From: Blastopirellula marina DSM 3645
GTDB lineage: Bacteria > Planctomycetota > Planctomycetia > Pirellulales > Pirellulaceae
Direction of reading: 5' to 3'
Length of the DNA stretch: 64,000 nucleotides
Assembly (NCBI RefSeq): GCF_000153105.1
Contig: NZ_CH672376.1
Span: 2,411,817-2,475,816, forward strand
Both the position numbers and the translations under genes were made by a program. Positions 9,004-18,303 of this stretch are shown here, piece after piece. Positions within the stretch are counted from its first letter, which is position 1. Every line of letters begins with the position of its first letter. The notes beneath the pieces are model-generated. The model was given only the letters and a program-made list of their open reading frames with translations. It had not been told where the DNA came from and did not search any database.

Positions 9004-10158
9004 ATGACTGCACCTGGCCGAATTTCGCTCGATACGATCGCCAAAAAAGTCGAAAACGGTGATCGGCTCACGTTGGACGAAGGGGTTTACCTCTATCAGG
9101 ACGACGTGCCGCTGAACGATGTCGCCGCGTTGGCCAATCTCGTCCGCGAGCGGAAGAACGGCAATTTCGCCTACTACAACATCAACACGCACCTGAACGC
9201 GACCAACATCTGCGTCTATCGGTGCAATTTTTGCGCGTTTCGGGCCGACCTGCGCGACCCCCGCGGTTACGCGATGAGCGACGAGCAAATCATTGCCCGC
9301 GGCCAGGAAGCGGTCGACAACGGTTGCACCGAGATGCACATCGTCGGCGGTTTGCATCATCAGAAGAAGTACGAGTGGTACGTTAACGTGCTGCGTCTGC
9401 TGCATGACGCTTTTCCGACGTTACACCTGAAGGGTTGGACGGCGGTCGAGATCAACTGGTTTGAGTTCTTGACGAAGAAGTCAGTGGAAGAAGTGCTGAC
9501 CGATTTGCTCGATGCCGGCCTCGGCAGCATGCCCGGCGGCGGCGCCGAAATCTTCCATCGTGAAGTCCGGGATCAAATCTGCGAACACAAAGCGAACTCG
9601 AACAAATGGTTCGAGGTTCATAGCACCGCGCACAAGATGGGCATTCGCACCAATGCGACCATGCTATACGGCCATATCGAAAATGCGTTTCACCGGATCG
9701 ACCATCTAATTCGGCTGCGTGAATTGCAAGACCAGACCGGCGGATTCCAGACGTTCATTCCGCTCGCGTTCCATCCCGACAATACCGAACTGGCCGCGCT
9801 GCGAAATTTGAAAAAGCCGTCGGTGGTGATGGACCTGCGGACGATGGCGATCTCGCGACTGATGCTCGATAACTTCGACCACATCAAAGCCTACTGGATC
9901 ATGCTCGGCATCGAGACCGCCCAGACCGCGCTCGCGTATGGCGCCGATGATCTCGACGGCACGGTTCGGCACGAGCTGATCTATCACGACGCCGGTGCGA
10001 CGACGCCTGAGGTCTTGTCGGTCGACGACATTCGTCGCCTGATCGTCGAAACGGGGCGCGAGCCGATCGAGCGAGACACGCTCTATCGTCGCGTCGAGCG
10101 TGACGGCGATAACCCATCCGCTTGGACGGTGGGCGAACAAGTTGCCGTCGGCAGCTAG
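9004..10158 (+). CDS. mqnE: Aminofutalosine synthase (radical SAM, menaquinone synthesis)
   Basis: Radical SAM enzyme of the futalosine route to menaquinone. It joins SAM to 3-[(1-carboxyvinyl)oxy]benzoate to form aminofutalosine. At 384 residues it fits MqnE. The [4Fe-4S] cluster motif CVYRCNFC lies near residues 70-77, preceded by NINTHLNATNIC and followed by EMHIVGGLHH, a signature of the CofH/MqnC/MqnE group. The ATG at 9004 was chosen over an in-frame TTG at 8965. MqnE rather than MqnC is inferred from the overall motif pattern. The other mqn genes are not in the window. Confidence 0.88.
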   Translation: MTAPGRISLDTIAKKVENGDRLTLDEGVYLYQDDVPLNDVAALANLVRERKNGNFAYYNINTHLNATNICVYRCNFCAFRADLRDPRGYAMSDEQIIARGQEAVDNGCTEMHIVGGLHHQKKYEWYVNVLRLLHDAFPTLHLKGWTAVEINWFEFLTKKSVEEVLTDLLDAGLGSMPGGGAEIFHREVRDQICEHKANSNKWFEVHSTAHKMGIRTNATMLYGHIENAFHRIDHLIRLRELQDQTGGFQTFIPLAFHPDNTELAALRNLKKPSVVMDLRTMAISRLMLDNFDHIKAYWIMLGIETAQTALAYGADDLDGTVRHELIYHDAGATTPEVLSVDDIRRLIVETGREPIERDTLYRRVERDGDNPSAWTVGEQVAVGS

Positions 10159-10302
10159 ACAGCCTGCAGAAATCGAATCGCGGCGCACTCTTGAACGCCG
10201 CGTCACGGCAGTCGACAATGGGACTCTCCCATATCGCCAGATTCTTCGTCGCCCGTTGCGCACGTTTTGAACGGGTGCGATTTATTCGAACCGATTGGAC
10301 AC

Positions 10303-10393
10303 TAGCCCGCAGCGCCAGCGAGGGAATTCGGTTGGCGATGCTAACTCGGAGCGAAGTGGCGAGCCGCATTTCCCTTACTCGCGCTTCGGGCTA
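10303..10393. repeat. Inverted repeat, TAGCCCGAAGCGC-type family (copy 1)
   Basis: Arms 10303-10326 and 10370-10393 are near-complementary (TAGCCCGCAGCGCCAGCG... against ...CGCGCTTCGGGCTA), with three mismatches in 24. The element is related to the perfect copy at 57023-57126 and the half copy at 36228-36251. It occupies the 268-base gap between mqnE and the esterase. Confidence 0.7.
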
Positions 10394-10426
10394 TGAAGAC
10401 AAAACTCTTGCCGAAAGACCGATCTA

Positions 10427-11254
10427 ATGCGATTCTGTTACGCCGCTTCCCTTGCGCTGACTCTGTTGGTTTCTTCCGCTTGGCAAACGTCCGTCGTCGC
10501 CGCCGAGTATCAGACCGAAAGCGATATTCCATATCGCGAGGGGGAGACGCTTACCGACTACGAGCAGGAACGCTGCAAGCTCGACGTTTATTACCCGGCC
10601 GACACAAAGAACTTCACAACCGTCGTCTGGTTTCATGGAGGCGGATTGACCGGTGGTCGCAAATCGGTTCCCAAGGGACTGCAGAACAAAGGGTTCGCGG
10701 TGGTGACGGTCAATTATCGACTGAGCCCCCAGGTGAAGGCGCCAGCCTACATCGAAGACGCGGCGGCGGCGGTCGCTTGGACATTTAAAAACATCCAGCG
10801 ATTTGGCGGCGATCCGAACAAGATCTTCGTCAGCGGCTCGTCGGCAGGCGGCTATCTCACCAGCATCGTCGGGCTCGATAAACGTTGGTTGGCCGCGCAT
10901 GAGATTGACGCCAACAAGATCGCCGGACTTGCTCCGTTAAGCGGACACGCATTCACCCACTTTACAATCCGGGGCGAACGGGGCATCGGCCCGAATCAAG
11001 CGATTATCGATGAGCTTGCTCCGGCGTATCATGCTCGCCAAGACGCACCGCCGATGATTTTGGTCACCGGCGATCGCGAGCTTGACATGCTAGGACGCTA
11101 CGAAGAGAACGCCTATCTCTGGCGCATGATGAAAGGTTTGGGAAACAAACAGGTCGAACTGTACGAAATGGGTGGGTTCGACCACGGCGGCACGGTCGAT
11201 CCCGGCTGCCAGTTGGTGGTTAAATTTGTGAAGAAGTACTCGGCCGACGACTAG
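10427..11254 (+). CDS. Secreted alpha/beta-hydrolase (esterase/lipase-like)
   Basis: A 275-residue protein with a signal peptide (about residues 1-25, ending in SVVAAEY) and an esterase fold. HGGG (oxyanion hole) lies near residue 67, the nucleophile elbow GSSAG near residue 138, an acidic residue in VTGDRELD, and the histidine in GGFDHGG. The family is the carboxylesterase/BD-FAE-like group acting on ester bonds. The natural substrate cannot be read from sequence. It is probably periplasmic. The gene ends tail-to-tail with the next small gene, overlapping by four bases. Confidence 0.82.
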   Translation: MRFCYAASLALTLLVSSAWQTSVVAAEYQTESDIPYREGETLTDYEQERCKLDVYYPADTKNFTTVVWFHGGGLTGGRKSVPKGLQNKGFAVVTVNYRLSPQVKAPAYIEDAAAAVAWTFKNIQRFGGDPNKIFVSGSSAGGYLTSIVGLDKRWLAAHEIDANKIAGLAPLSGHAFTHFTIRGERGIGPNQAIIDELAPAYHARQDAPPMILVTGDRELDMLGRYEENAYLWRMMKGLGNKQVELYEMGGFDHGGTVDPGCQLVVKFVKKYSADD

Positions 11255-11517
11255 AATCTCAAATAGAGCAAGTAACCCAGATAGGCCGAAGCGGCGATCA
11301 CGACCGAGCCAAACAGACGCGGTCGTCGCAGTACGAATTGATCAATGTCGACACGTTGATCCAATACGGCCCACCAACGATCGGTATCTACCCAGCTGCC
11401 GCTGATACCTGCCAGACGTTGGAAACAGCTGGGACATACTACGGCTACGATTCCGGCGACGGCGGAAAGGCCAAGCAACGAAACCAGCAGCGAGAAAGTG
11501 GGCAGCGAAAAGTCCAT
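11251..11517 (-). CDS. Small membrane protein, unknown function
   Basis: An 88-residue protein with two hydrophobic segments, about residues 5-30 (FSLLVSLLGLSAVAGIVAVV) and 68-88 (SVVIAASAYLGYLLYL). A polar stretch between them contains CPSC followed by FQRL and a WVDTDRWW patch. No family is recognised. It is upstream of nothing on its strand and convergent with the esterase. The coding call rests on the coherent membrane topology. Confidence 0.6.
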   Translation of the reverse strand: MDFSLPTFSLLVSLLGLSAVAGIVAVVCPSCFQRLAGISGSWVDTDRWWAVLDQRVDIDQFVLRRPRLFGSVVIAASAYLGYLLYLRF

Positions 11518-11607
11518 GGTCGGTTGGCTCCAAATTGACCAGAAGGCGGGCTACTTGGGGAAATCTACCTCGAAAACCTTCTGTGGGCAAAATCCGGGCG
11601 GGGAGAT

Positions 11608-13743
11608 TTACGCGATATCGCCGATTTCTAACGATTTTCCGTAGCGAATGAAGACCATTCGCCGCAGCTTTTCCCACTTGGCGTCGGCCAGCGCCGGATC
11701 GGCGGCGATAATCGACCGCGCGTCGGCTCGAGCTTTTTCGAGCAGGTCGCCGTCGCGCTGCAGATCGGCGATCCGCAGCGGCGGCATCCCATGCTGTTTG
11801 AAACCGAACAGGTCGCCGGGGCCGCGGAGACGAAAGTCGAGTTCCGCCAATTCAAAGCCGTCGTTCGATTTGGCGAGCGCTTCCAGGCGTTCGCGAGAAT
11901 GATCGGTCTTCGGGTCGGCGAAGATGCAGAGGAAGCCAGCGTGACTACCGCGACTGATCCGACCGCGCAGCTGATGCAACTGGGCCAATCCGAAGCGTTC
12001 GCCCCCTTCGATCGTCATAACGACGGCGTTAGGAACGTCGACGCCCACTTCGATTACCGAAGTGGAGACGAGCGCTTGAATCTCACCTGCGCGAAACTTG
12101 CGCATCGTCTCTTCTTTGTCTTCGGCGCTCATCCGGCCATGCAAAAGCCCGAGCCGAAACTCCTCGAGCTCGCCGTTGGACAAGGTCTCCAGCAATTGCT
12201 CGGCGCTGGCGCTGTCGGCCGATGACGATTCGTCGACCAATGGCGCGACGACGTAGCCTTGTCGTCCTTCACGCAGCTTTTTGCGAAAGAACTTCCACCA
12301 CTTTTCCCGCTCTTCCTCGGTTCCGATGTAGGTATGAACCGGTTGTCGTCCAGGGGGAGCTTCACGAATCGAAGAGACGTCGAGATCACCAAACAGCGAC
12401 ATCGCGATCGTCCGCGGAATCGGCGTCGCGGTCATCACCAGGTAATGCGGATCGAGACCGGCGCCGCGCAATTGCCCACGCTGTTTGACGCCAAACTTGT
12501 GCTGTTCGTCGATGACGACCAGCCCCAATTTATGGAATTCGATTTCGCTGGCGATGATCGCTTGGGTTCCGACCAAAAGTTGCACTTCGCCGGCGGCAAG
12601 TTGCGCGAGCAGCTCACGGCGTTGTTTTTCGGTCAGCGTGCCGGTCAACAGGCCCACGTTCACTTTCGCTTTGGCCAGCAGTTTGCCCAGCGTGCGTACA
12701 TGTTGCCGGGCCAAGACTTCAGTCGGCGCCATCAGCGCCGCTTGAGCGCCAGCGGCGACGGCGGCCAGCATCGCATACAGCGCGACAATCGTCTTGCCGG
12801 AACCGACGTCTCCCTGCAACAGGCGATTCATCGGCACGTCGAGCGCCAGGTCTCTGGTGACTTCGGCGACCGCCTGGTTTTGCGCTTCGGTCAACTCAAA
12901 GGGGATCAGGCGGCGGATCCGTTCGTCGATGCGGCCATCAATCGGGATCGACATCGAATGCCGGTTCGACGTTAATTGATATCGCCGCACCGCCAAAGCA
13001 AGTTGCAAGACAAGCAGCTCTTGATAGATAAAACGCCGCTGCGCCGCGGCTCGCGCGTCGTGATCATCGGGAGCATGGATCTGCAAGATCGCGTCATGCA
13101 CCGGCATTAGGCCATGCTCGTCCAGAAACGTTTGCGGCAGCACTTCTTCGATCTCTTTGCGATAATCTTCGACCGCATGATGGACCAGCCGCCGCATCGC
13201 ACCTTGGCGGATTCCTTCGGTCAACGAATAGACCGGGAGAATCTTGCCGCCGATTTCTTCCTGTTCATCTTCCAGTACTTCAGCGATCGGATGGGCCATT
13301 TCCCAGCGGAGCCCATTGAGGGTTGGTTTGCCGGACATCAATACGCGGCGACCTTCGCTGAAACGGCGCCGCAAAAAAGGTTGATTGAACCAGATTGCCC
13401 GCAGATATTGCTCGTCGCTGCGAATCAAAACGCCTAGCACGGATCGTCCAGGGGCGGTGTTGCGAAGCGAGATCTCTTCGACCGTGCCGATCACGCTGGC
13501 AATTTCGTCTTCGACCAGTTGCGCGATCGGAATCACGTCGCGGACATCTTGGTAGTCACGCGGGAAGAAAAAGAGGAGATCGAGCGCCGTAAAAATATTG
13601 AGCTTCGCCAGCTTCTCGGCGCGCTGCGGTCCGACTCCCTTCAGAAACTGCACGGGAGTACGGAGACGTTCGAGCGATGGATTGACGCTGGGAGACGACA
13701 TGCTCGCCATTTTAGCGAGAGATTCGTGGGATGCGACGGGCAT
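11608..13743 (-). CDS. recG: ATP-dependent DNA helicase RecG
   Basis: A 711-residue branch-migration helicase that reverses stalled forks. An N-terminal wedge/OB domain opens with LKGVGPQRAEKLAKL. The helicase core has Walker A GDVGSGKT near residue 312, the DEQHKFGVKQR box (DEQH variant) and TATPIPRTIAM, and the C-terminal part has QLHQLRGRISRG and FGFKQHGMPPLRIADL. The length is normal. The first ATG (13743) is used. Internal ATGs within the next 15 codons are equally possible, since the conserved part starts near residue 25. Confidence 0.96.
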   Translation of the reverse strand: MPVASHESLAKMASMSSPSVNPSLERLRTPVQFLKGVGPQRAEKLAKLNIFTALDLLFFFPRDYQDVRDVIPIAQLVEDEIASVIGTVEEISLRNTAPGRSVLGVLIRSDEQYLRAIWFNQPFLRRRFSEGRRVLMSGKPTLNGLRWEMAHPIAEVLEDEQEEIGGKILPVYSLTEGIRQGAMRRLVHHAVEDYRKEIEEVLPQTFLDEHGLMPVHDAILQIHAPDDHDARAAAQRRFIYQELLVLQLALAVRRYQLTSNRHSMSIPIDGRIDERIRRLIPFELTEAQNQAVAEVTRDLALDVPMNRLLQGDVGSGKTIVALYAMLAAVAAGAQAALMAPTEVLARQHVRTLGKLLAKAKVNVGLLTGTLTEKQRRELLAQLAAGEVQLLVGTQAIIASEIEFHKLGLVVIDEQHKFGVKQRGQLRGAGLDPHYLVMTATPIPRTIAMSLFGDLDVSSIREAPPGRQPVHTYIGTEEEREKWWKFFRKKLREGRQGYVVAPLVDESSSADSASAEQLLETLSNGELEEFRLGLLHGRMSAEDKEETMRKFRAGEIQALVSTSVIEVGVDVPNAVVMTIEGGERFGLAQLHQLRGRISRGSHAGFLCIFADPKTDHSRERLEALAKSNDGFELAELDFRLRGPGDLFGFKQHGMPPLRIADLQRDGDLLEKARADARSIIAADPALADAKWEKLRRMVFIRYGKSLEIGDIA

Positions 13744-14286
13744 TGGATGTCGGCGCCGCGTCGCCCATGTCGAACGCCAGGTCGAGAAACTTGCTCAGCA
13801 AAGCGAACCGGTCGCAGGGCTCACTCTTGTGGTTGGGACGATCAAAAATCAGATCCTCGCATGAGATGCGAAGCCGGCTCGCTTCTGGGAGCGCGTCTCG
13901 CACTTTGGGCGGGGGTATTTCCCCATTTGTCGGGGGACGTTTTGCAGGATTCGCGCCGCGGGTATTGCTTAGGAATCGGGCAGTTTCTCAATAGTTTTTT
14001 GAACAGTGATGGACGTTTGGCTCCCATCCACTCATGAAATAAGTTGGACGCAAATTATATCTTAAGTTGCAGTATTCGCGGATATTGCGAAATGTCACAC
14101 ATTGTGATCGCGTTAGTGGTGTTCATCACTCTGTTGCCGCTTGGCGAAACTCTCATGCATTACCAGAGCGTGATGAGGTAATTGGTGCAATCCGATGCTT
14201 GGCATGCGATTTGTGCTTCATGCTTTCTCCGCAGTCTATTCCTGTCTAATTATCCCCCCATTTGTCGCTATTTAGTTGGAGCCGCT
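13744..14286. other. Intergenic region between recG and the DUF1559 gene
   Basis: About 540 bases between divergently transcribed genes. Open frames here show no recognisable protein character and overlap one another. The last 250 bases are AT-richer than the surroundings and probably carry the promoters for the DUF1559 gene, but no clear -35/-10 pair was found. Confidence 0.4.
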
Positions 14287-15303
14287 ATGCGTCGCACAAA
14301 GTCTTGTTCTGGTTTCACCCTTGTCGAACTGCTGGTGGTGATCGCGATCATCGGCGTCTTGATCGCACTGCTGTTGCCGGCGGTTCAAATGGCGCGTGAA
14401 GCCGCGCGCCGGATGTCTTGCACCAACAACCAGAAGCAGTTGGGGTTGGCGCTGCACAACTACCACGACACGTTTTTGACCTTTCCGCGGTACAACCAAA
14501 AAGGAGAAGTCTCGGGCGCTTCGACTTCCTATTCCTGCGGCCCGCACGTAAAGATGTTGCCGTTTATCGAACAAACTGCCGTGTACGATCAAATCAAGAC
14601 GGCGACGGGGAACTTCTACCAAAATGCGAGTAACGCGGAATCCTTGATTCAGAACAACCGAATTTCCGGATTTGTTTGTCCTTCGGACGGCGTCTTTCCG
14701 GACTCGACGCGAGAAGGCAATTGCAACTATCCGTTTTCGGCAGGATCGAATATCGGATGGACGATTTCGCAAACGTTGCAGAACGGCGTTTTCAATTTCG
14801 ACAGCGAGAACAACTTCGCGGCGATCACCGACGGGACGACGAACACGATCATGGTCGGCGAGCACCTGACGGGAGATGCGAATGACACGATCTACCGAGT
14901 CGTGTCCGACGTTGTCCGGGGACTTTCGTGGTCAGGGAACGAATCGACGTCGCAGGGAGCAATCACTCAAGCCACGCTCGACGCCGCAGGTTCCGCGTGC
15001 GAAGGCAACAAATCGAACCATAGCAGCTACTCCGCATTGCGTTGGAACCGAGGCACTTTTGAGTATGTGATGTTCAACACGATGGCGACGCCCAACTGGA
15101 AGTATCCCAGTTGTATGACCTCTAGCAGCACTAGTAATCACGGCAGCTCGTCCGGAATTTATGCGGCTCGCAGTCGCCACCCCGGCGGCGTGAACGTCAC
15201 GCTAGCGGACGGTTCGGTCCGCTTTCTGACCGATACGATTAATTTGCAGACGTACCACGCGATGGGAAGCCGCAACGGAGGAGAAGTGGCGCAACTGCCT
15301 TAG
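14287..15303 (+). CDS. DUF1559 protein with type-IV-pilin-like N-terminal methylation motif
   Basis: A 338-residue protein typical of planctomycetes, where such genes occur in many copies. The N-terminal prepilin signal is clear (GFTLVELLVVIAIIGVLIALLLPAVQ), with cleavage expected before F, followed by AREAARRMSCTNNQKQLGLALHNYHD, the DUF1559 start. The C terminus HPGGVNVTLADGSVRFLTDTI is the family H-x9-DG tail. It is probably an exported pseudopilin-like protein, and its function is unknown. The ATG at 14287 was chosen because the prepilin motif starts there. A small lipoprotein gene follows after 53 bases. Confidence 0.93.
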   Translation: MRRTKSCSGFTLVELLVVIAIIGVLIALLLPAVQMAREAARRMSCTNNQKQLGLALHNYHDTFLTFPRYNQKGEVSGASTSYSCGPHVKMLPFIEQTAVYDQIKTATGNFYQNASNAESLIQNNRISGFVCPSDGVFPDSTREGNCNYPFSAGSNIGWTISQTLQNGVFNFDSENNFAAITDGTTNTIMVGEHLTGDANDTIYRVVSDVVRGLSWSGNESTSQGAITQATLDAAGSACEGNKSNHSSYSALRWNRGTFEYVMFNTMATPNWKYPSCMTSSSTSNHGSSSGIYAARSRHPGGVNVTLADGSVRFLTDTINLQTYHAMGSRNGGEVAQLP

Positions 15304-15356
15304 GGATGGTTGCTGCTGATTCAACTCTTGTTCTATTTCAGTTAAGGAAGCGCAGT

Positions 15357-15665
15357 ATGTCTCGATTGTTTCGTTCTATCGGTTTGTTGTTATTGGTGGG
15401 TTGTCTGCTGGGCTGCGGCATGTCGGGGGACGGAGCGGTAAGGGTTGTTCCGCCAGCCCCGGATGCGAAGGAAACGCTTCAGCAGATTGCTACAAGCGGG
15501 AATCTAAAAGCCGTCAAGCAGCGGCTCTATGAAGAAATCGATGGAATGCGCGAGGCCAGGCCGCAACAGGCCGAAGAGTTGATGGCCGATTTTAAGCAAC
15601 TGTCGGCCGAGAAAGATCCGGCGGCCATCAAAGCCAAAGCCCAAGAGATGGCGGACAAGTTGTAA
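15357..15665 (+). CDS. Small lipoprotein downstream of the DUF1559 gene
   Basis: A 102-residue protein with a lipoprotein signal (LLLLVGCLLGCGMSG, lipobox LLGC near residue 21), then a short helical, charged domain rich in Ala, Glu and Lys. The ATG at 15357 is preceded by AAGGAAG. Small lipoproteins commonly follow DUF1559 genes in planctomycetes, which suggests cotranscription. The function is unknown. Confidence 0.75.
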   Translation: MSRLFRSIGLLLLVGCLLGCGMSGDGAVRVVPPAPDAKETLQQIATSGNLKAVKQRLYEEIDGMREARPQQAEELMADFKQLSAEKDPAAIKAKAQEMADKL

Positions 15666-15687
15666 GTCGCTAAGGTCCGCCAGGTCC

Positions 15688-15751
15688 GTAGGGTCCGCTA
15701 TGCGGACCATTGGAATCTCTAGCGATTCTCGGTCCGCATAGCGGACCCTAC
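15688..15751. terminator. Perfect 21-bp inverted repeat between convergent genes
   Basis: Arms 15688-15708 and 15731-15751 (GTAGGGTCCGCTATGCGGAC plus one base, and its complement) are perfectly complementary around a 22-base loop. It lies between the lipoprotein gene and rnhA, which converge. It may end transcription in both directions, or be a mobile palindrome. There is no T-run. A partial match (TAGGGTCCG) occurs at about 24003. Confidence 0.55.
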
Positions 15752-15759
15752 AGCTACAG

Positions 15760-16218
15760 CTACTTAAACTTCTGGCATGCTTCGACCGCAAGCTCGTCAC
15801 AGCGTTCATTCTCGGGATGTCCGCTGTGACCGGCGACGCGGGTATATTTGACTTGGTGCTTCAGCAACAGTTCGTCCAGCTTGCGCCAAAGTTCTTCATT
15901 CTTCACCGGCTTCCAGGCTTTGCCTTCTTTGCGCCGCCAGCCGTTTTGTTTCCATTTCGGCATCCACTCCGACATTCCTTTGCCGACGTAGACGCTGTCG
16001 GTAAACAACTCGACGCGACACGGACGATTGAGCGTGCCGAGCCCTTCGATCACCGCTTGCAACTCCATGCGGTTGTTGGTCGAGACTTCTTCGCCGCCGG
16101 AACCTTCCAACTCTTTGCCGGTGCCGTGATGACGCAGGATAAACGCCCAACCGCCGGGGCCGGGATTGCCGCTGCAAGCGCCATCGGTGAACAGGGAGAC
16201 TTCGGGCTCGAACGGCAT
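15760..16218 (-). CDS. rnhA: Ribonuclease HI
   Basis: A 152-residue enzyme that cuts RNA in RNA-DNA hybrids. The four acidic catalytic residues are visible: Asp in LFTDGACSGNPGPGG, Glu in NNRMELQAV, Asp in ELFTDSVYV and Asp in NERCDELA. It includes the basic handle region WKQNGWRRKEGKAWKPVKN. It is full length and close to the E. coli type. Confidence 0.96.
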   Translation of the reverse strand: MPFEPEVSLFTDGACSGNPGPGGWAFILRHHGTGKELEGSGGEEVSTNNRMELQAVIEGLGTLNRPCRVELFTDSVYVGKGMSEWMPKWKQNGWRRKEGKAWKPVKNEELWRKLDELLLKHQVKYTRVAGHSGHPENERCDELAVEACQKFK

Positions 16219-16282
16219 AGGGCAGTCGCTAAGCAGAGGGTGAACGAACTAACGACGTGCAATCGCAGGCATGTGCGATCGG

Positions 16283-18193
16283 CTACGACAAGCTTCGCTG
16301 AGAAGGAGCGGCGGCGGCGTCTGTGGTCGAATTGCCGTTAGGCGAAGTTGGTCCGTTGATGCGGGGAAACTCGCCGCTCGATTTACTCAGATCGTTAAGC
16401 TTACTGCGAAATGTCGATTGCGAAAGGTCGGGTCCTTCGTCCGCGATCCAAGGAATGCGAATCGTGAAGGTGCTGCCAGAGCCGAGTTGGCTTTCCATCT
16501 CGATCGATCCGTCGAGCAGCTTACAGATTTCCATGACGATCGAAAGTCCGAGTCCGGTGCCGGAGAACTCTCGCGTCAGCGAGTCGTTGCGGGGCGAAAC
16601 GGCGCCTTGGCGGAATTTCTCGAAAATGATCTCGCGATCTTCTTCGGCGATGCCGACGCCGGTGTCTTCCACCGCCAGCTTCATCATGTCCGCTTCACGC
16701 GAGACGCGACAAGTGATGCGGCCCCCTTCTGGAGTAAACTTGATCGCGTTGGAGAGCAGATTGGTCAATATCTGCTGCAGCTTCGTTTGATCCTGGAACA
16801 TCGGCTCGCCTCCGTCATGCACGTCGCACTCGAGGTCGAGATTCTTTTCTTCGATCAATGAACGAACCATGTCGCAGTTGGCGCGCACGACCGCCGCGAC
16901 TGAAAACTCGCTGGGGCGAACCTCCATGCGTCCGCTTTCAATCTTCGCCAGATCAAGAATATCGTTGATCATGTCCAGCAGCAGGCGTCCTGACTTTTGA
17001 ATGTTTTGCACGTAGCGTTTTTGTTTGTCGTTCAGACTGTCGATGTCGCTAAGCACGTCAGAAAAGCCGAGGATACTGTTGAGCGGCGTGCGCAGCTCAT
17101 GACTCATGTTCGCCAAAAAGTCGCTTTTGACGCGGTTCATTTCGTACAACTGCACGTTGACGCGGGCCAGCTCGTCAACCTTGTTATCGAGATCGTCGTT
17201 GGCCAGGTGCAATTGATTTTGCGCATCAATCAAGTGGCGCAGCATTTTGTTGAACGACGCGGCGAGATCTTCAAACTCGTCGTTGGTGCGGATGTCTGCA
17301 CGGACCGACGTATTGCCGCTGGTCACTTGTTCGCTCACCTCACGCAAGTGATTAAGCGGCTTGACGATCACATATTTGACAATCAGGTAGAGCGCCGCCA
17401 TCGACAGGGCTACCGTGATAATGCCGGTCGCCACAAGGAACGCAAAGTTCTTATTCAGCGCCAGTTGCGTTACGTCATCTGGTTTGGTGATTTTGACGAC
17501 GGTGAACGGCAGGCGATCTTCGGTCGCCGGTTGCCCCGCCGGAAACGCAGCCGCAACATCGTTGTTATGACAGAGCGTGCACGAATACTTCCAATAGATC
17601 GGCTGGTAGTAAACGTAGGTTTTGCTGCTGTCGTTGTACGAAGAACGCGAGACCGGCGAATATTCGATCAAGTTTTTGTCATCGGTCTGCGGTTTGAACT
17701 TCACCCACTCTTCGTCGACGACCTTCGTTTCCAGCTCGGGAGTCGCTAAAAAGCGTTGCAAGATTTCTTTGTCGCGAGTCTCTTGCTCGTACTGCAGTTC
17801 GGCCAGCGTTTGATATTCTTCCTCGTTGGCAGGCAGCGAGATTTTTTCCTCTTTGTTCAGCGTCCGCGCCAAAGCCCGGGCCTCAGGATCACGAACGAGG
17901 ATTTCCCAGTCGTAGTCAATGTACTCCAGCTCCAAACCGGTCTCGGCGACATAGGCGTCGTAGCCGGGCTGCGACGTCTTCTCGTTGCTTTGCCAGTGAA
18001 TCTTCAGCAGGACCGCATCGACCAGCAAACGGCCGGTCGCTTCGTTCTTTTCGTGCACCAATTGTTCGGTCGATTGGCCGTACCAGGTGAAGCTGCCCAT
18101 GATGAGCAACAGCAAGCAAGTCCCGAACAGAAAGCGGCACTTTCGCTCGAGATTGGTTTCGCCGAGAACGCGTTTTAGCGAGCGGTAAGACAT
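16283..18193 (-). CDS. Membrane sensor histidine kinase with periplasmic CxxCH motif
   Basis: A 636-residue kinase. TM1 is at about residues 22-40, then a periplasmic domain of about 200 residues resembling DUF3365-type sensors, containing CTLCH near residue 205, a possible c-type haem site. TM2 lies at about 250-275, followed by HAMP, a coiled-coil linker, and HisKA with FLANMSHELRTPLN (phospho-His near 364). The HATPase_c domain has N (NLLSNAIKFTPEGG), G1 (EDTGVGI) and G2 (GTGLGLSI) boxes. No response regulator is adjacent, so the partner is unknown. The domain order is clear. The redox or gas-sensing role is inference. Confidence 0.9.
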   Translation of the reverse strand: MSYRSLKRVLGETNLERKCRFLFGTCLLLLIMGSFTWYGQSTEQLVHEKNEATGRLLVDAVLLKIHWQSNEKTSQPGYDAYVAETGLELEYIDYDWEILVRDPEARALARTLNKEEKISLPANEEEYQTLAELQYEQETRDKEILQRFLATPELETKVVDEEWVKFKPQTDDKNLIEYSPVSRSSYNDSSKTYVYYQPIYWKYSCTLCHNNDVAAAFPAGQPATEDRLPFTVVKITKPDDVTQLALNKNFAFLVATGIITVALSMAALYLIVKYVIVKPLNHLREVSEQVTSGNTSVRADIRTNDEFEDLAASFNKMLRHLIDAQNQLHLANDDLDNKVDELARVNVQLYEMNRVKSDFLANMSHELRTPLNSILGFSDVLSDIDSLNDKQKRYVQNIQKSGRLLLDMINDILDLAKIESGRMEVRPSEFSVAAVVRANCDMVRSLIEEKNLDLECDVHDGGEPMFQDQTKLQQILTNLLSNAIKFTPEGGRITCRVSREADMMKLAVEDTGVGIAEEDREIIFEKFRQGAVSPRNDSLTREFSGTGLGLSIVMEICKLLDGSIEMESQLGSGSTFTIRIPWIADEGPDLSQSTFRSKLNDLSKSSGEFPRINGPTSPNGNSTTDAAAAPSQRSLS

Positions 18194-18303
18194 GCTCTGC
18201 CGAAAAAGATACGGAAATTTAGGGTACTCGTAAGCATTCTAGAGGTTTGGACCGCTCGGAGCCAGACAGATTCGCACCCCCGGAAGTACTGGTCTGGCGC
18301 GAT

